From Setophaga petechia (Eukaryota > Chordata > Aves > Passeriformes > Parulidae): a DNA stretch of 64,000 nucleotides. Under the pieces are notes generated by a model that made no database searches, was not told the DNA's origin, and worked only from the letters and a program-made list of their open reading frames with translations. The DNA lies in contig JANCRA010000014.1 of the NCBI GenBank assembly GCA_024362935.1, forward strand, positions 15,506,758 through 15,570,757. Reading direction: 5' to 3'. This document shows positions 47,051-61,500 of the stretch, in pieces (within the stretch, counting starts at the first letter, position 1; every line of letters starts with the position of its first letter). The position numbers and the translations under genes were made by a program.

Positions 47051-50000
47051 CTGAATTGGGCCCCGTTTTATTAAATTACAACAGAAAGACTGCCATGTCA
47101 AGTGCACTGCTGCTGGGAGCCCCAACCTCACAGGACCTCCCAGGGATAAGTAATCATCACTTATGCTAATAGCACATTTGACTTGGTGGGATGACACATG
47201 AGGATGGACTACTTACTTGACTAAGATTAGTAAGAACAGGCATGTTACCCAGAACAAATGACTTCTAAATACCCAGCTGCAGTGAAGTGCTGACTCCATC
47301 AGTGAGCGTTGTGAGGGTGAAGGAAGGGCAGGATATGATCTCTGGAAACCTCGTTGGATGCTATTATTGAATTGGTGACAGTTTTGCAGATTTCTAACCC
47401 ATAATAAACCTCAGCTTTGCCTCCTCAGTGACATGCTTCTCTCCACTGCTTTCCTGCTCTGCCTTTCTTTTCTTTTGCCATACTCCAACAATCCTTTAAA
47501 ATTATTTTTTTAAAAACTATTTCTTTTTTGGTGTTTGAAAATTAATTTTGCAGGTTTGAAAGGTATCTAAGTAACAGCCACAAGCCACAAACTCTGCTAT
47601 TTACCTGAGCAGATTACTTGGTAGCCTCTCTCCACTGCCCTGCCAAGGTTCCTCCCCTCTGCTCTGCTGGGATCAGCACAGTCTCTATGCTCATTTAGTC
47701 TTTGGCTTCTCCCTTCAAAGCTGACAATAAGGGCATCATACAGGGTACACCATTCCAGTGATTCTGTCTGATAAAATGCCCAGCTCTTAGGCCTCTGTTT
47801 AACACAATTTTGTTCCATACAGGTCACAGAAACAATCAGATTTTGGTATGATCTATAATGCTTTGAACCAGCCCTCCAGGAAGGGAAAAATCCTCATGTC
47901 TAACCTGACTCTGTTTCACTTAATTGTTTTTGATTTTGTCATGGTCCAGAGTTTTTTTCCCCTATTTTGTTTCCACTAATTCAAAAAGTATTTTTTGCTG
48001 TCTCTGCTTATTCTATTCTGGCCAAAATTTTAAAAATTCTTCCTTTTTAAATCACTGCCTCAAGAAGCTTATTCTGAGAGTAATGTAGTAGTGACCACTG
48101 ATGACTGGCTTCCAGGGATTTTATGAAGCCAAGGTTAATTTGTTCCTGAGAACTGGAAAAACCATGAATGGCAAAACATATTTCTGTTACATGTATAATA
48201 ACTTGTATAAATATTGTATCCAACACCAAAATCCCAAACATACAACCTGCTTACCAAGGGACCCTTAAATCTAGTTTTGTTTCACTATAATGTAGAGTTC
48301 TGTATAAAAGCCACAAAGACCATAAGTATTATATCATTAGTAGTATTCTTAAGTGGGTATTTTCCTGTTTCTTGGGGGCTTGTAGCTCAGCTGTAATGAT
48401 TGTTCCATGTGTGTGTATGTGCCTGGGTGTTTTGCCAATCACATCAGTGAAACAAAAATGCCCTAATTTCTACAACTTTGCTTTCATTGCACTGCAAAGC
48501 ACTAAAAGCAGAAACAGTTTCCTGAAGAACTCCTCCATAGCAGGCCCTTGAACAAGATGACTGTTTCTAATAAGCAACAGCTGTCGTTGTGGTTTTACTA
48601 GTCAAATGATTCATGTCTCTTGCTCAGAAATGATAAGTGGAACAAATGTTTACTTAGATATGTAACAGAGGAACAATTGAAAAATAGTAGACTGTCAAAT
48701 AGAAATATTTTCCTGTTATCTGATCCTTGACAATTAGTCTGAACTGGTATTTAGTCAGAAGGCAGTGGCACAGTGGGGATGGTGAGGAGTTCAGTTCAGG
48801 AGCTGAGCACCCCAGGCAGAGCCCAGCAGATGTGAGGGGAGCACAAGCACCTCTGCACACACTGCTGCACCCACACCCCCTCTCCTGGCACAATCCCCTC
48901 CAATATTTAGTCATCTCTGAAAGGGAGATGGTGAACTTACCATTTCCTCTCCTTTCTGCTGTCTCCAGGGAACACCCAAGGGCTGCTCTGCTGCTTTGGT
49001 CATGAGTGAATATCCTGGGCTGGCCACAGCTTTCCCGGGATCTTGCAGGGTCTTCTGGCAGCAGCAGAGGGAAAGAATTCTAATGCAGGAGATTCCAGGC
49101 TCAGTTCAAGGACAAAAAGATTGTATTGCCCTTCATGTGTTGGGAAGGAGAGTCTGAGAGAGCCTTGATGTATCTCTGCTGAGCCTGCTGCAGTCAGAGA
49201 GATTTGACACCCCTGTGGCATCGCAGGGCTCAAGGTAAATTTTTTTTAAATGCAAGAGGAAGCCCTGGCAAACTAACTCTTATGAGCCTAAGAAGGCAGC
49301 ATCAAAAAGTGGTGTCAGCTGCCTTTGAAGGGAGGTCTGGGAGATGAAGAGGGATGGAGAGGCCAAGGGAGCTTTGGGATGCTGAATGTGCAAATGAAAC
49401 CAGTGTACATCTATAACTTACTCGAACTTATATGGATGCTTGCCAGTACATTAGGGTTTAAATGCCAGTATATTAGGGTTTAAATGCCAGTATATTAGGG
49501 TTTAAATCCACCTCTATTTTAGATAGTTTCTGGATTTTGCTGCTTTTCCAGAACTCTCCACTATCACTGTATGACACTGCTCTGCCTTGTACAGAAAGAT
49601 TGTCAGAGCTTCACCTTCCCATCTGTAAAATGGGGGCAATATTTCCTTTCTCCCAGCCTTTATTCAGCTTACAAGGCTCTTGTGACCAGAATTCTTTTAT
49701 TGCTTGTTTCTGTATTGTCTCGTACAACAAGACTCTGATCTCAGCTGAAGTCTGTAAGTATCACAGAAATATAAATAGATAATAATAAAGAGATGATTTT
49801 GACACAAGAATGGAATTTTATATTCTGGAGAGTGAAATAAAATATGTACTAAAGTCTACTAAAGTGTAACCATGAGATCAAATGATAAAATTCTTCTGGC
49901 AACAAAGAGTTGACACAAATTTGTGAGATTAAACTGAACCAACTCAACGGAGGCTTGTTCTGGTGGTTTATTCATATAAAGCATATGAAAAAAGTAAGTG

Positions 50001-53000
50001 AGATGATCAAATTACCCTCACAGCATGGATTTTGACATGGATGTAGACTAACTGAGTCACTGGAGGACTGAGCAGGTGCGTGGTTCTAATTATACCCTCA
50101 GTCTTGTGAGGAAGGAGCAAACTTCCCGGTTGCTTCCCTGGTGGAGATAAGGTGTTATCAGCCATCAGCAAACGAGAGGGGAGAACAAGGACAAGGCACC
50201 TGATGGGAGAAAGAGGAGGAAAGGAGGAGGAGAAGGAAGCAGATTCCTAATGCTACTCATCTTTTAAAAATGTACACACACACGGACTCTGAGCCATTTG
50301 GATGCCACTTCTCGTACTCATTTCTGGTGTGTCTGAGTAACCCTTCCTTATGGTGAGCCACACAAAATTCATTTTTAACATTTTCTCTTTTATAGGCTCG
50401 GAGTGAGAGATCTGGCTAAATATAATGATTTATTTGTTTATTAATTAATCAACAGGCTTGCTAGGAGTTACAATCCCAACTGTCCCCACACACAGGTTTT
50501 TATCACCATACACTCTGCCCCTAGGGAAACACACATCTTTTTTTCAGGAGTATAAATGGACATTTCTATAAATTGCAACTACTTGGGTGCATGTAATATG
50601 CAATATTATTCATCTTTGTATTCCAGGTGAATCCAGACTAGACTACCAGCCTCTAGGGGAGTCTGCTTCATATAATTATCAGTATTCAAAGAATGATTGT
50701 AGATGTTGTAGCTTAACAGCAGGTGAATGGTCCTTATCTGAATATTAAATAAAGTGCAACTGGATTTCTGGGTTATCTCTGGCTAAATGTTTGTAAAGTC
50801 ATTAGTGAAAGCATGCAGCTATAATCCCCACCACTCTTCTTACAAAGGATTTCCACTTTTATTTTTAATTCCTTTACAGGGTGAACTGTTCATCTCCCCT
50901 TCCTATACACACAGTCTTGTCCCTTGGCTGGACTACCAGAAACATCAAGGAAGCTGCCTTGTAAGTACTACCTACACTTTTAATTTTTTTTTATTCCTAA
51001 ACAACAAAAGAAACCAAGAGAAGAGTGACAAAGAGAAATATTTATTATTTCCTCTAAGGACTATCAGAACTCTGGGTGTTAGGAAAAAGCTCTATAGTAA
51101 ACTGCTCCTTTGTCCTCCCAAGTGCTGGGAACTTTAGCTCTATCTTCAGTTTCCTTATTGCATGATCTGAGAGAAGCTTTATGTATTTTTTTAGTAAAAC
51201 CCTTTCCTCATTGTTCTAAAATGGGGGATTTAATATACTTCAAAACTGTTTTAGTAGCTTGATAGATGTTGTTATGTGAATATAGTAGATAGTAGTTATG
51301 AGAAAATTAATAGAACAAAGAAAAAGAACAAAACCACCCCCTGCTGAACAGAAGGGAGAGACCAGACTCAGCATAGGAAAATTACTGGAGATAAAGGAAG
51401 AGGAATCACCATGGGACCATACAACACAAGGGTTTTGAGGCACAACTCCTGTTTCAGTCCCCAGATGTGAAGAGCACAGTGGTGCTACATTTTGAAAAAC
51501 AATTTTCAAGACAGATATTCTACATCAATTAGCTGGGCCAGGACATCACCCACATCCTTTGCCAGGCACCACAAAAGCTTTGCACCCTCCTCAGCCTGGG
51601 CCATCAGTGGCAAAGCTTCTTCTCACAATAACTGCAAATATTTTGTTTTAATTGAATATAGAAATAATAGAACACTAAATATGATGTAGCTGAGTATTAA
51701 AAACCAAACACAACCTCTCCAAAATGGAGCCACCACTACAGCAAGCTATATACTATTTATTTGTACATGGACTCCCATTTATTTTGAGCTGTAACACATG
51801 CTGAGTTTTTGGCTCTGGCATAGCCAACCCTCTTGAGTTTCCAAGCATTAAACCCCTCACTGCTGCTGTTTCAGGCTTCTGCAGGCTCAGGCAGATGTGT
51901 CTACACAAGGTTTTCTGTTCATCCTTGCAGAAATGCAGGGTAGAAACATTCCTTTTTTTTTAAAGGTAGGAAGGAAGAGCACTGAGCACGATTTTGTGCT
52001 TAGCTCTGAATTGTCCAACAGCCTCAGGGATGGCAGAATGCAGGGGACTCTGCTTCTCCATGCCAAAGCCCTGTTTCCTTCCACAGCAAGAAATGGCAAG
52101 AGCTTTTTCCAGCAGTCAGCATTTCTGTGTATTTTTTACTTAAAACTGAGTAAAAATGTAAAGCTAATGCACTTTGGAAGTGAGGTGATTCCCATTCTTC
52201 CATCAAGAGATGGGTGTCCTGAAGCTCTGTAGTTTTTCTAGCTTTGTTCCTTGGGACATCTGCAGTGGATGTTGCTGAGGATTCATTCTGGGCTTTGTAC
52301 TTTTGCTACCTCTGCCAGCAATTGAGGAAACAGAGCCTGGATGTGTGATGTGTTTTCAGTCCCACATTCCTGACTATATTCATATGGAGTGAACTGCACA
52401 ACAACTGAAGTATCAGCTCTGGTACTCCTGTTTTCATAGTGTTAGAGAAAAAAAAAAACGAAGGTTTTTTGGTTTTGCTTTTAGTGGAGATGATATTTTA
52501 AGGGAAGGTCTCTGCACATTCAGGCAGGACCTTTAGGTACCATTTCAGAGCTCCCTCGTCTAGGACCAGAAGTACTTTATTTTGACTGCAACAACTGCAG
52601 AAGTCAACAATTGTTTTCTATTTGGTATTTTTATAAGTATTAAAAAAAAACAGAACTCCCAACTAACACACCCACCTTACCTCTCCCCTTTCACAAGGAA
52701 ATTTAAAAGGTTCAGCCAAAACTCTTCTACATAGTTCAAAACCCAAATTTTCATTCTTACTCAAGTGTGAGTCACCTGGAGTGACTGGGATTAGTTCTGA
52801 ATTAACCTTAAAACCACCCATTTTCTAATGACACTTTTTAGCAATACCTGAAGTCATGTTATTTGCATTTGCTATTATTTTTATAATGTCTTGAATCACT
52901 AAAACATCTACTTATTTAAAAGTAACCCTTTAAGAAGCCATTTGCACCTAGAAGTCAATGGCCAAATCCAAATCCATGTGAACCTGGTGGAAATTCTGAC

Positions 53001-53680
53001 ACTTCTTTCAATGGTGAAATCTTAATTTGGTCAAATTTACAGTAAAGAGGAAGATGATTTGCTTAGGGAGTGATGAGGGCTGGCTTTGTCCATGCCATCA
53101 ACCACATGCTGGCTGATTTAAGAGTGAAATTTGGATCTGCTCACAGAGGCAATCAATCATTGGACTGGATGCCCTTGCTCAGGCAGGCTAAGCAGAGGGA
53201 CAAACACAGGGATATGATGGGAGAGCAAAAAACCAGTGAGTTTTAGAGAACCAGAGCAGCTCTCATGTTTCTGTACCATGTCTTGAGAAAACTTAAAGCT
53301 GTCAGTTTATCCAGCAATGGCTCTCCTGTAGCTGATTGACTAATGCTGGACCTTGTGGTCTTTTTTCAAAACTGCCACCACTTTCAGGGCCAATATTTGC
53401 ATGCAGGAGAGATGCACAGAACAGCCAGAATACATGCTGGCTGTCATCTCAGGGTGGCAGATACGCTTCCCATCACAGACAGACTCCACCATTGCCTCAG
53501 CAGGTGTTGCCAGGTCTCCTGAGCAGATCTGTGATTTGGCAGAGTCTTTAAATATGCACAGATTAGAACACCCCCAGCAAGGCAGGCCTGCTTTCAAGCA
53601 CGGTGGTAAACACTGCAGTACATATTTTGCAATTGCACAATATTTACATTGGGAATGTGGTTGTTTCCAAGCCTACAGCA
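47050..53680. other. 5' flank, no gene recognised
   Basis: AT-rich intergenic sequence with small GC-richer patches (about 48770-48900) and purine-rich runs (about 50205-50240). Short ORFs show no domains. One tandem repeat is listed separately. Confidence 0.5.
49441..49506. repeat. 22-bp tandem repeat, three copies
   Basis: Three consecutive 22-bp units (49441-49462, 49463-49484, 49485-49506). The last two are identical and the first has one C for T change. Each unit contains TTAGGG by chance; this is not a telomeric array because the period is 22. Confidence 0.95.
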
Positions 53681-54010
53681 CACAATCATCTGTCAGAGTC
53701 TGATGGGAGCAGCTGGTGAAGGTGGAACCTGTGCCCTGGGCTCCCCATGAGCTGAGGTGCCCATGGGCAGGGCTCTGGCTGGGTTGGAGGCTGGGACAGG
53801 GATGCAGGGAGGGTGGAATGACACATTCTGGGCTTACACCCATGATCCAGCCCCACAGAGCCACAGCCAGTCCCCACAAACTGCAGCAGCTTCCACAGGG
53901 CAGGGGATGAGCCCTGGCCCAGCCCTGGAGCTCCCTGCACTGGCACCCAGAGAGTGCCCAGGGCTCAGAGCCCTCAGCCTTCCAGGAGAGGCAGGGGGGG
54001 CCCAGAGCAG
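53680..54010. other. GC-rich, CpG-poor patch
   Basis: A G/C-rich patch with overlapping ORFs on both strands, similar in texture to the patches in the intron (for example 14240-14620). No domain, no CpG enrichment. Confidence 0.4.
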
Positions 54011-57000
54011 GTAAATCACTGCTGGCTATAGAAACATTCCTTTACAGGAGAGGGTGTGAGTTATGCAAATATCTACTCTATAAATCTCACAAGTGGCTTT
54101 GAAGAAAAACAAAAACGCCACTTAAAAATTTGTTCCAAATTTGGCCGCAGTGTAGTTTTGTTAGTTCAAAGAAATGAAGCTAACTTTATTGTTATTTGTG
54201 TTTGGATCAAAGAAAACTATGAAAATAAACATTAGACAGAATGATAATCAACACTGGAAAAGAAATGTTTACTAAAGATTTTCTTCTGTGTTCTCTTACC
54301 AGCATTAATAATATTTTCTTTTTCTAAAGTTTTCTTGCTTCCTTCAAAGAGATTGATTTCAGCAGAAAGAACAAACATATGCAAATAAACTGAATGATGT
54401 TATACCCCCTGCCCCTATCCCCCCAAACTGCATCAGATAATTCCATATTGTTAGTCTGCATTACATTTTTATCAGTTTTTTGTCTTAATCAGATATGAAG
54501 CTCTTGCAGTACATCTCTAGAACTGGGCTGTGACCCTGATGTGACTCTGCAGCACAGAAGCAGCCCTAACCCTGCTGTAATCTAATAGTTCAAATTTAAC
54601 GGATTTGTTTTTTCAGGGGAAATAATGGCTTCCTGTCACAAAACAGAGACACAGATTACATATCTGATAAATGGCTTTGGCATGATTTTTTCATGTAACA
54701 CACAATTAACAGTGCCTCTCATAAGACCCATGCTCTAAGGATTTGGTGAAAGCATGAATAAGTTCATTACTATGCCTTTTCTTAAAAAAAAAAAAAACAA
54801 CCTGCATTTCTGCTGGTGCTTTAAAAACAAATATTACTTTGTTTAGAAAGAGATCACCTATACTTTCCAGCATTAATTTAGCCTCAAAACACTATATTGA
54901 AATTATTGCCACTGAATGCTGATGCATTTTTTTTTCATGAGGCATATAATTATAATTGATAACCCAAAATGGAAATGGGACAATTTTGATTTTATAAGCT
55001 ACCACCCATACAGATACTGAAAATTTCCACATTATAGCTATAATTGTTTTTTGTCATGCCATAATCCCCTAAACATTATCAACTAATTAATAGCTGAACA
55101 ATACATAAGGAGATCTGCAGTTCTATGGGTAGAATTGGATATTTTGAAGGAGTTGTGCAGTTTGGTTTTGAAGGCACAGCTCAGAACTGCTTGTGCTGCC
55201 TTCATTGGTTATCTTATCTTATCTTCAGGCCACCCAACCTCCAGCCTCACCCTGTGAGTTGCTAACTCCCAGCACTTACAATGAGGTAATCATCACCTTG
55301 TAGTGGGGTGGTGTGAATGCTGGTCAGATGGCCTGTATTTTATTAACAGAAATAGGGTCACAAGTCAAATACATGCTTGGGGTCACTGAGCAAATACAAA
55401 AGAAGATTAGAGGAACAAAAAAATGTGACTGGAGGGGTAAAAATCCCACTGGGGGTTAATCGAGCAGAAATGTATCAAAGAATGTAAACTACCCTTTCTT
55501 TTGTTATTCATCATATGGGACACAGCTCCTGAGTCCTGCTGGTTCCAGGCAGACAGGGCATCATCTCCAGAGTGCTGTCCTTTAATGAGCTCTCTGGACA
55601 CAGGCACTGCCAGTGACACCTCTGCTCTATTACTACTGCTACCACTCTTAAAACAATAACAAAAAGAAGAATTAAAACCACTTAGCATAAATACAGAGAT
55701 CAAAAGATGTGCTTCACCTAATATTGCATTATCCAATGACTGCCCACAAAACTAGGAGTAAAACAGCATTCAGTGTCACTGCTCTGGGAATCTATTCTGC
55801 CTCCAACATGAAAAGACTGGACCAAGAATTGTCTGAATTGTCTCCATCAATATACTGATTTAGCCCCAGCTTGCAATGCAAATGAATTAATAAAAGAATT
55901 TCTGAAGAGATGGTATTGCCTTGGCACAGTTTTAGTTTTTCTAAGACTGTCTTTTTGAGTGATGTAATAACAAAAAAGGAGCCAGCAGCCTGATCAGCAC
56001 AGTAAGTACAGGACTTGGTAGGGCCCAAAAGGCAGCAGTCAAAAAAAATCATAGGGTACTTAGCAAGCAGCAGCTGACTTGCTCTTCTGATACATGTTCA
56101 TCGCTCTTTCTGTGACAAGAAGCAGAAATTCTGTCTTATTTGAACTACACACATTTGTCTAATTCTTTAAAATCCCAGCAGTAGAAAGATTCCCTTTTCA
56201 TCAATTTCCATTTATTATGCTTGTAGCTACATATTGTAATATGAATTCTTTTATCCATGTATACTGCACATCTATAGACTTTATGTTTTCACACATCACA
56301 TGAAAAGCATATTTCAAAGCTATTGCATTATCATGTGCCAGAAGAATATTGCTGTGGGAATGCAGACACATTACCAAAAGTACAGTATAAAAGAAGGAAG
56401 TGAGAGTCAGGAAGGAAGGAATCCTTAGTGCTATGACTGTGTGCCTCTCACTTACTATGCAATGTTCATCAAGTCTCTTAATCTTATTTTGGCATCCTTT
56501 ATATGTAAAAGAAGCAATATGTCCTTCTGCAAGGCTGAAATAAATGTTAACTGGTTCAATCATGCCCTTTGAGAGCAAAATTGGAATTTCTGTCATCAAC
56601 ACCAAGATGAGCCAAATCAGGCTCAGGGACTGTACATCTTTACGTGCCAAAGAATAACACCACACAGATGAAAATTTCATGGCCAGACACAAACTGTGGC
56701 AGACGACTGAAGGATTAATGAAATAAAATGCAGTGAATTTCAGTTTTCCTTGAACTGAAATCGAAGCATTCCTTCATTCCCTCCCCAGCTATCCATATAG
56801 ATGCTTTCCCATACCATTTATTTTCACTCATTATATCTCTCCTTCTGGAATATATGCATTCCATCTTGCATCCTTTAGCAAAGTCTGCATTTAACTTATA
56901 TATTGTCCCTTAAGTTTAAAACTAATTTTGTGCTTAAGTGCTTTGCAGGATTGAACCTTTTGGGGCCACAAGCAGGATTTTTCTCCTCCTGGGATGATGC

Positions 57001-58120
57001 GAGCTGTGGCAGTGTGTGCACATTGTGTCAGACCTGAGATCAGCTGCCAAGTGTGGACACCCACAGAAGGATTTTCTTTACAGAACTATCTTAAAAATGG
57101 AAATGTCTGTCTCCTCCAGCTATGCTGGCAGACAGTGTTTACCCAAAGATCCAGATACACAAGACCTTGTTATCAACTGCAGCTTTTACACAACTTTCAA
57201 GTAAGTTAGTGGGTTGGAAATCACACATTTTAGAAATATTTTCTGAAGGATGTGATTATATTTGCTGCCCTTGAAAGTGTTTAATGTTGCATGTTCATTA
57301 CATATTTTTGTGTTACTTAATTTATAAGGTTTTTAAAAAAAATACAAATTGCCACGGAGTGGATTTATAGATGCTTAGAAAGTAACAAGAGATATTTGAT
57401 ACACAAAAAGGAAAAACTCATATAGCTACATTGACATGCAACTAATAGATTTCTAAAAAGCCACTAGCAAAGAGTCTTTCCAAGGTTTACATTTCAGTGG
57501 TTTGAGTACTTTCTTTGGAATACTGTCCACTGAAACACAACATTCTGAAGTCTTTCTGCTAACTTGATGTAGAAGCACTACTGAGAAGAGTTAGCTTTTT
57601 AATGGTGTGGTCAAAATATTTAAAGAAATATCACTTCACGAGTTATAACAAATCAATTTGCACCTGTATTATGTGGAGGAGACACACTACCCACTTCGGA
57701 CAGCAGAGCTGAGATGTCCTGAGGTTTCAATAATGCCAGCAAGCTGTATTACTACTTAAGGGCTTGTGAATAGGAACTTTACTGCAGTCACAACATATAC
57801 ATTGAGCTCTTCTAGTAAATTGATCACTCAAATAAAAAGAAAGGAATGTTTTTGATCTGCAATGAAGATGAGCAAAACGTAAGCCTGCTCATCTTAACTC
57901 TGCATTAGGGAAAAAAATGAACTTTGATCTATCATATTGCAGAGCTGCTTGTATTTCAATGGCAATTTATCAATTTTTAATAGTCAAAGCTCCCAAGTAG
58001 TAAAAGCTTCTTAGACTTCCTAATCTAATAGCCATTATTTAAACTTTTTATTCTGTATGATTTACTGTTTGGAAGCAAAAAAGCAACATCATTTCTTAAG
58101 GATTCTTTCTTTTATACAAG
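54010..58120. other. 5' flank, no gene recognised
   Basis: AT-rich intergenic sequence. The longest ORF (163 codons, minus strand, 56201-56692) has no recognisable domain or supporting splice context. I see nothing else assignable. Confidence 0.5.
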
Positions 58121-58124
58121 CTGA

Positions 58125-58139
58125 TGGCGTCCAACGCCA
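58125..58139. repeat. Short CpG-bearing inverted repeat
   Basis: TGGCGT and ACGCCA flank CCA. Both arms keep a CpG in an otherwise CpG-depleted AT-rich region. Small and possibly chance. Confidence 0.6.
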
Positions 58140-58253
58140 CTAAATTTGTGTAGAACAAGTGCAAAATCCCACCTTAATATATCTGAACCTTTTTCAGCAA
58201 ATCCAACAGATAGCAGAGTGCATCAGCAAGAGGCCAGAGCTCAGGTGGGGATG

Positions 58254-58274
58254 CAGCAGCAGCAGCAGCAGCAG
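58254..58274. repeat. (CAG)7 run
   Basis: Seven CAG units in a GC-rich patch (about 58230-58540). A plus-strand frame reads it as polyglutamine in one ORF and polyserine in the overlapping one. Neither ORF is otherwise recognisable. Confidence 0.85.
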
Positions 58275-58539
58275 CCCCAGGGACCCTTCCAGGTGCCAGC
58301 CCTGCCCTCCAGCCCTGCCCAGCCCAGCCGGGGCTCCCGGCCTGCAGGCAGCAATTGGGAGCTCTGGCTGTGCCCCAGGGATGCAATTTGCCTGTGTGGG
58401 GATGGAACAACTCCTCTGCTTCCTCCCCCAGCCCCAGAAGGGTGGGAGAGTCTCTCCCAGGGTGTGGGTCCAGCTCCAGAGCAAGTCCCAGTTTTGCTGG
58501 GAAAGGTGTGCCCTATATCCACAGCGGAGAGTGAGGACA

Positions 58540-61500
58540 CTCAGCAACCCCTGGGCCTATCACACAAGTGAATCTAAAATAAGCTTAGGACTGTCTTGTT
58601 TTAAAAAGGTTACCTTGGCAAGTCCAAAGCACAAAGAGAAGCATTTAAGACTGCAGATTTAAACTTGCATGTTGTTACTGCTAGACATGAAAGCCTAAGG
58701 TCAGAATTCAGAATTCAACCACTCCGACTCAAAAGTGCATCAATGTATTTGCTAAATGGAAACCCCACTTGCATCACATCTTATCATAATGTCACAAAAT
58801 GCAGAAAATTACAAATCAGTTTTAAGGCAAAATACATGACAGCAAAATATAAGTACACAAAAACTACATTAAATATCAGTCTTCATTTGTCCCTACCACT
58901 TCAACTTACCTCTCAGCTCCAAACTCCTGGCTGCAGTGCACAGCTTGAGATAGTCTAAGATCCATTTTAGAGTGGACTGAAATATAAATGACAGTTCACA
59001 CTACACATGAACATAGACAACTGTATAAAATATTTAAATAAAGACAGAAAAGAACAGAGGAAACCAACAGAGCCTTTGGCAGACCCAGCCTTTGGGAATT
59101 TAGCAGCTTGAGATTCATTGCAAATTTCATCTTTAATGTTATTTTTAGTTCAATATTTTGTAGCACTCAGAAGTAAATCTTTGTGCGCTGTCTCTCCTCC
59201 TGCTTTGCTGCTTCCTTTTCTGATCTTGTCTTTTAAAGAAACCTAATATATTTTCAATACAATTGATTTGTGGCATGTTTTGTGATATTTGTTAAAGTTA
59301 TCCTGTTTTTTCATACAATTCAGTGAAAACCATCACGCTGTTGTTTCTTTTAAAGTGCTGAACAATGCTTGTCATAACTGAACAAAACGAGACCCCCCAA
59401 CAGCCTTTGTTCCATCACACCTTGTGTTGCATTAAATTCTCTGACAATAATTTTGATTCTTGGGTTAGAGTCAAACTCTTTTTTTTAACCTCTCACCACT
59501 GTTCCAAACACTGCCATACCCAGTGCGTTTCCAGAGCAGTTTTGATTTTATCCTGAATCTGTCCTTTGTCTCTCTCCTCAGCAATCTGACTGGAATGGTA
59601 CACAAAGCACAGGGCTGGGGTGCTGCACAGAGGATGCTGGACAACTACAGCTGCAAGAAAATGCAAACTGCAAAGTTCACACCCTGGTCCTCCCCACTGT
59701 AGGCTGCTGTCTGACCATGCTCAGCTGTCTTGTACAACCCTACTCCTATTTTTAATGGACTTTCCAAACCTTTCTCCCTCTTGCAGTTTCAGAGATCTCA
59801 GTGAACATATTCTCCCACTACTATGTTTGTGATTTAATAGTTATGCCACAGAGAATGGCCTTAAAATGGGCTGTTCCACATCTCACAGAACTGAAACCAG
59901 CACTGTGATGTGACAGGGATGGAAACATATATAGGACATATAAAATAAGGCTAAGGCTATTTATCTGTGCAGTATGAACATTGTAAAACTACTTTTGCTT
60001 TAATTAATTTTAATTTCATCAGGTTACAGTTGGGAGTTTTTCCTTTTTTCACAGAAGGATTCACAAGAGGAGGAAGGATCTTGCCTGATCCCAAGGCTTT
60101 AAAATGGAAAGAGTTTTTTTTTTTATTTCAAAAACCTGATTTCTAACATAAAGAGACATCATTTAACAGTTCCCACAAATGCAGGGACTAGGAGTCTCTA
60201 TTAAATGACCAGGCATCAGTCTTAAAACAAACAAAAGAAGTATTTTATCCTCACAGTGTGTAATGAAATTACAGAACTCATGGCCACAGGATGGTGTGGA
60301 GGTCAAAAGTGTAAATGGACCATAAAAGGGATTACATGAAATCATGCAAATGAAATCCATCACTAGCTACTAAACATGATGATCAAGATCCAGCCTCCAA
60401 ATCAAAATGTCTCTGACACTGATCCTCAGAGGGCAGGAGCACACAGGGGAAGAAGGATTGCTCTGCATGAGAGATATATCAGAGTTCATACACTTTTTCC
60501 CCAGACATTTGCTCTTCTCACTCTCAGAGGGAAAGCACTGGATATTTTTTCTGACTCAGGGTGGCAGCTACTGCGTGTGTTCTAAAGTCTTCAAAAATCC
60601 GAACTCATTTTATTTGACACTGTATGTTTTAGAAATGTTTCCATTTGAAATTCAAGATAATTAGGGGGAAAAGCCTGTGAAGAGTCAAACAGAGGGCAGA
60701 AAGAAACAAAAGCATGGAGTTCAGAACATTTTTTATGAAAGTCATATTTTGCCATAGATTTGTGCGTCAGGGTCTCATTTTGCACTACAGAAAAATATTT
60801 CCCATCCAATGATTGCAAGAAAGGAAGCCCCCAGTACAGAAACCTATGCAGTGCCCACCCTCCAAAGGGGCTGAGAGGCTGAAACAACCTGACAGAACCA
60901 TCCTGTAAATTTGAAATAGGTCCCTGTGGCCTCTGCAGTGCTGAAATCACCGCTCACCTCTGCTTTGAGTGCATTGAATAATTTGGGCCTCTCCCTTTCT
61001 GTGTGAGTCAGGTTGTGAAAACTGAGCCTCCTCTGGCCTCTAGGATTCATAAACACCTGCCCCATTAGCCCACTTTCATTATTTGTCTAATGACAACCAC
61101 AAGTAATGACCTGACTCGAGGCATGTCAATATTCTGCCAAAAACTACCATTCTGCCCTCTTAGCCACCTCCTCCCACCCACCCATAGGTTATGGAACTGT
61201 GGGATGGTTGCCAAAGAAATGCAATAAAAAGTAGGAAATGACACATACAAATAAAATTCACTTACCTAAAAGCCCTGTTCATCAGATCTCTTTGTGTTGC
61301 CTCCTCCCCCACCATCAACTCCTCTACTTCCAGCACTTGTTTCTCTTCTCTCTTCATTTCCTCTTCCTTTGCTGGCTTTTTTCTTCACATGTTCTACTTT
61401 CTGTACTTTTTTTTCCTTCTCCTTTTATGGCCTTTTTTTTTTTTGTCTTTGGCTGAAACAGAATAAATGAATGCTTTAATAATTTTCCCTTGCTTTAGAG

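Noticed and set aside
49441..49506. Interstitial telomeric repeat because each unit contains TTAGGG
   Set aside because: The period is 22 bp with only one TTAGGG per unit, so it is an ordinary tandem repeat.
56201..56692. 163-codon minus-strand ORF in the 5' flank
   Set aside because: No recognisable domain, no CpG island or promoter nearby, AT-rich composition consistent with a chance frame.
60320..61440. Two exact CArG boxes (60320-60329 and 61431-61440) as SRF targets linked to smooth-muscle TSHZ3 function
   Set aside because: The CC(A/T)6GG pattern is expected about four times in 64 kb by chance, and the sites are far apart.
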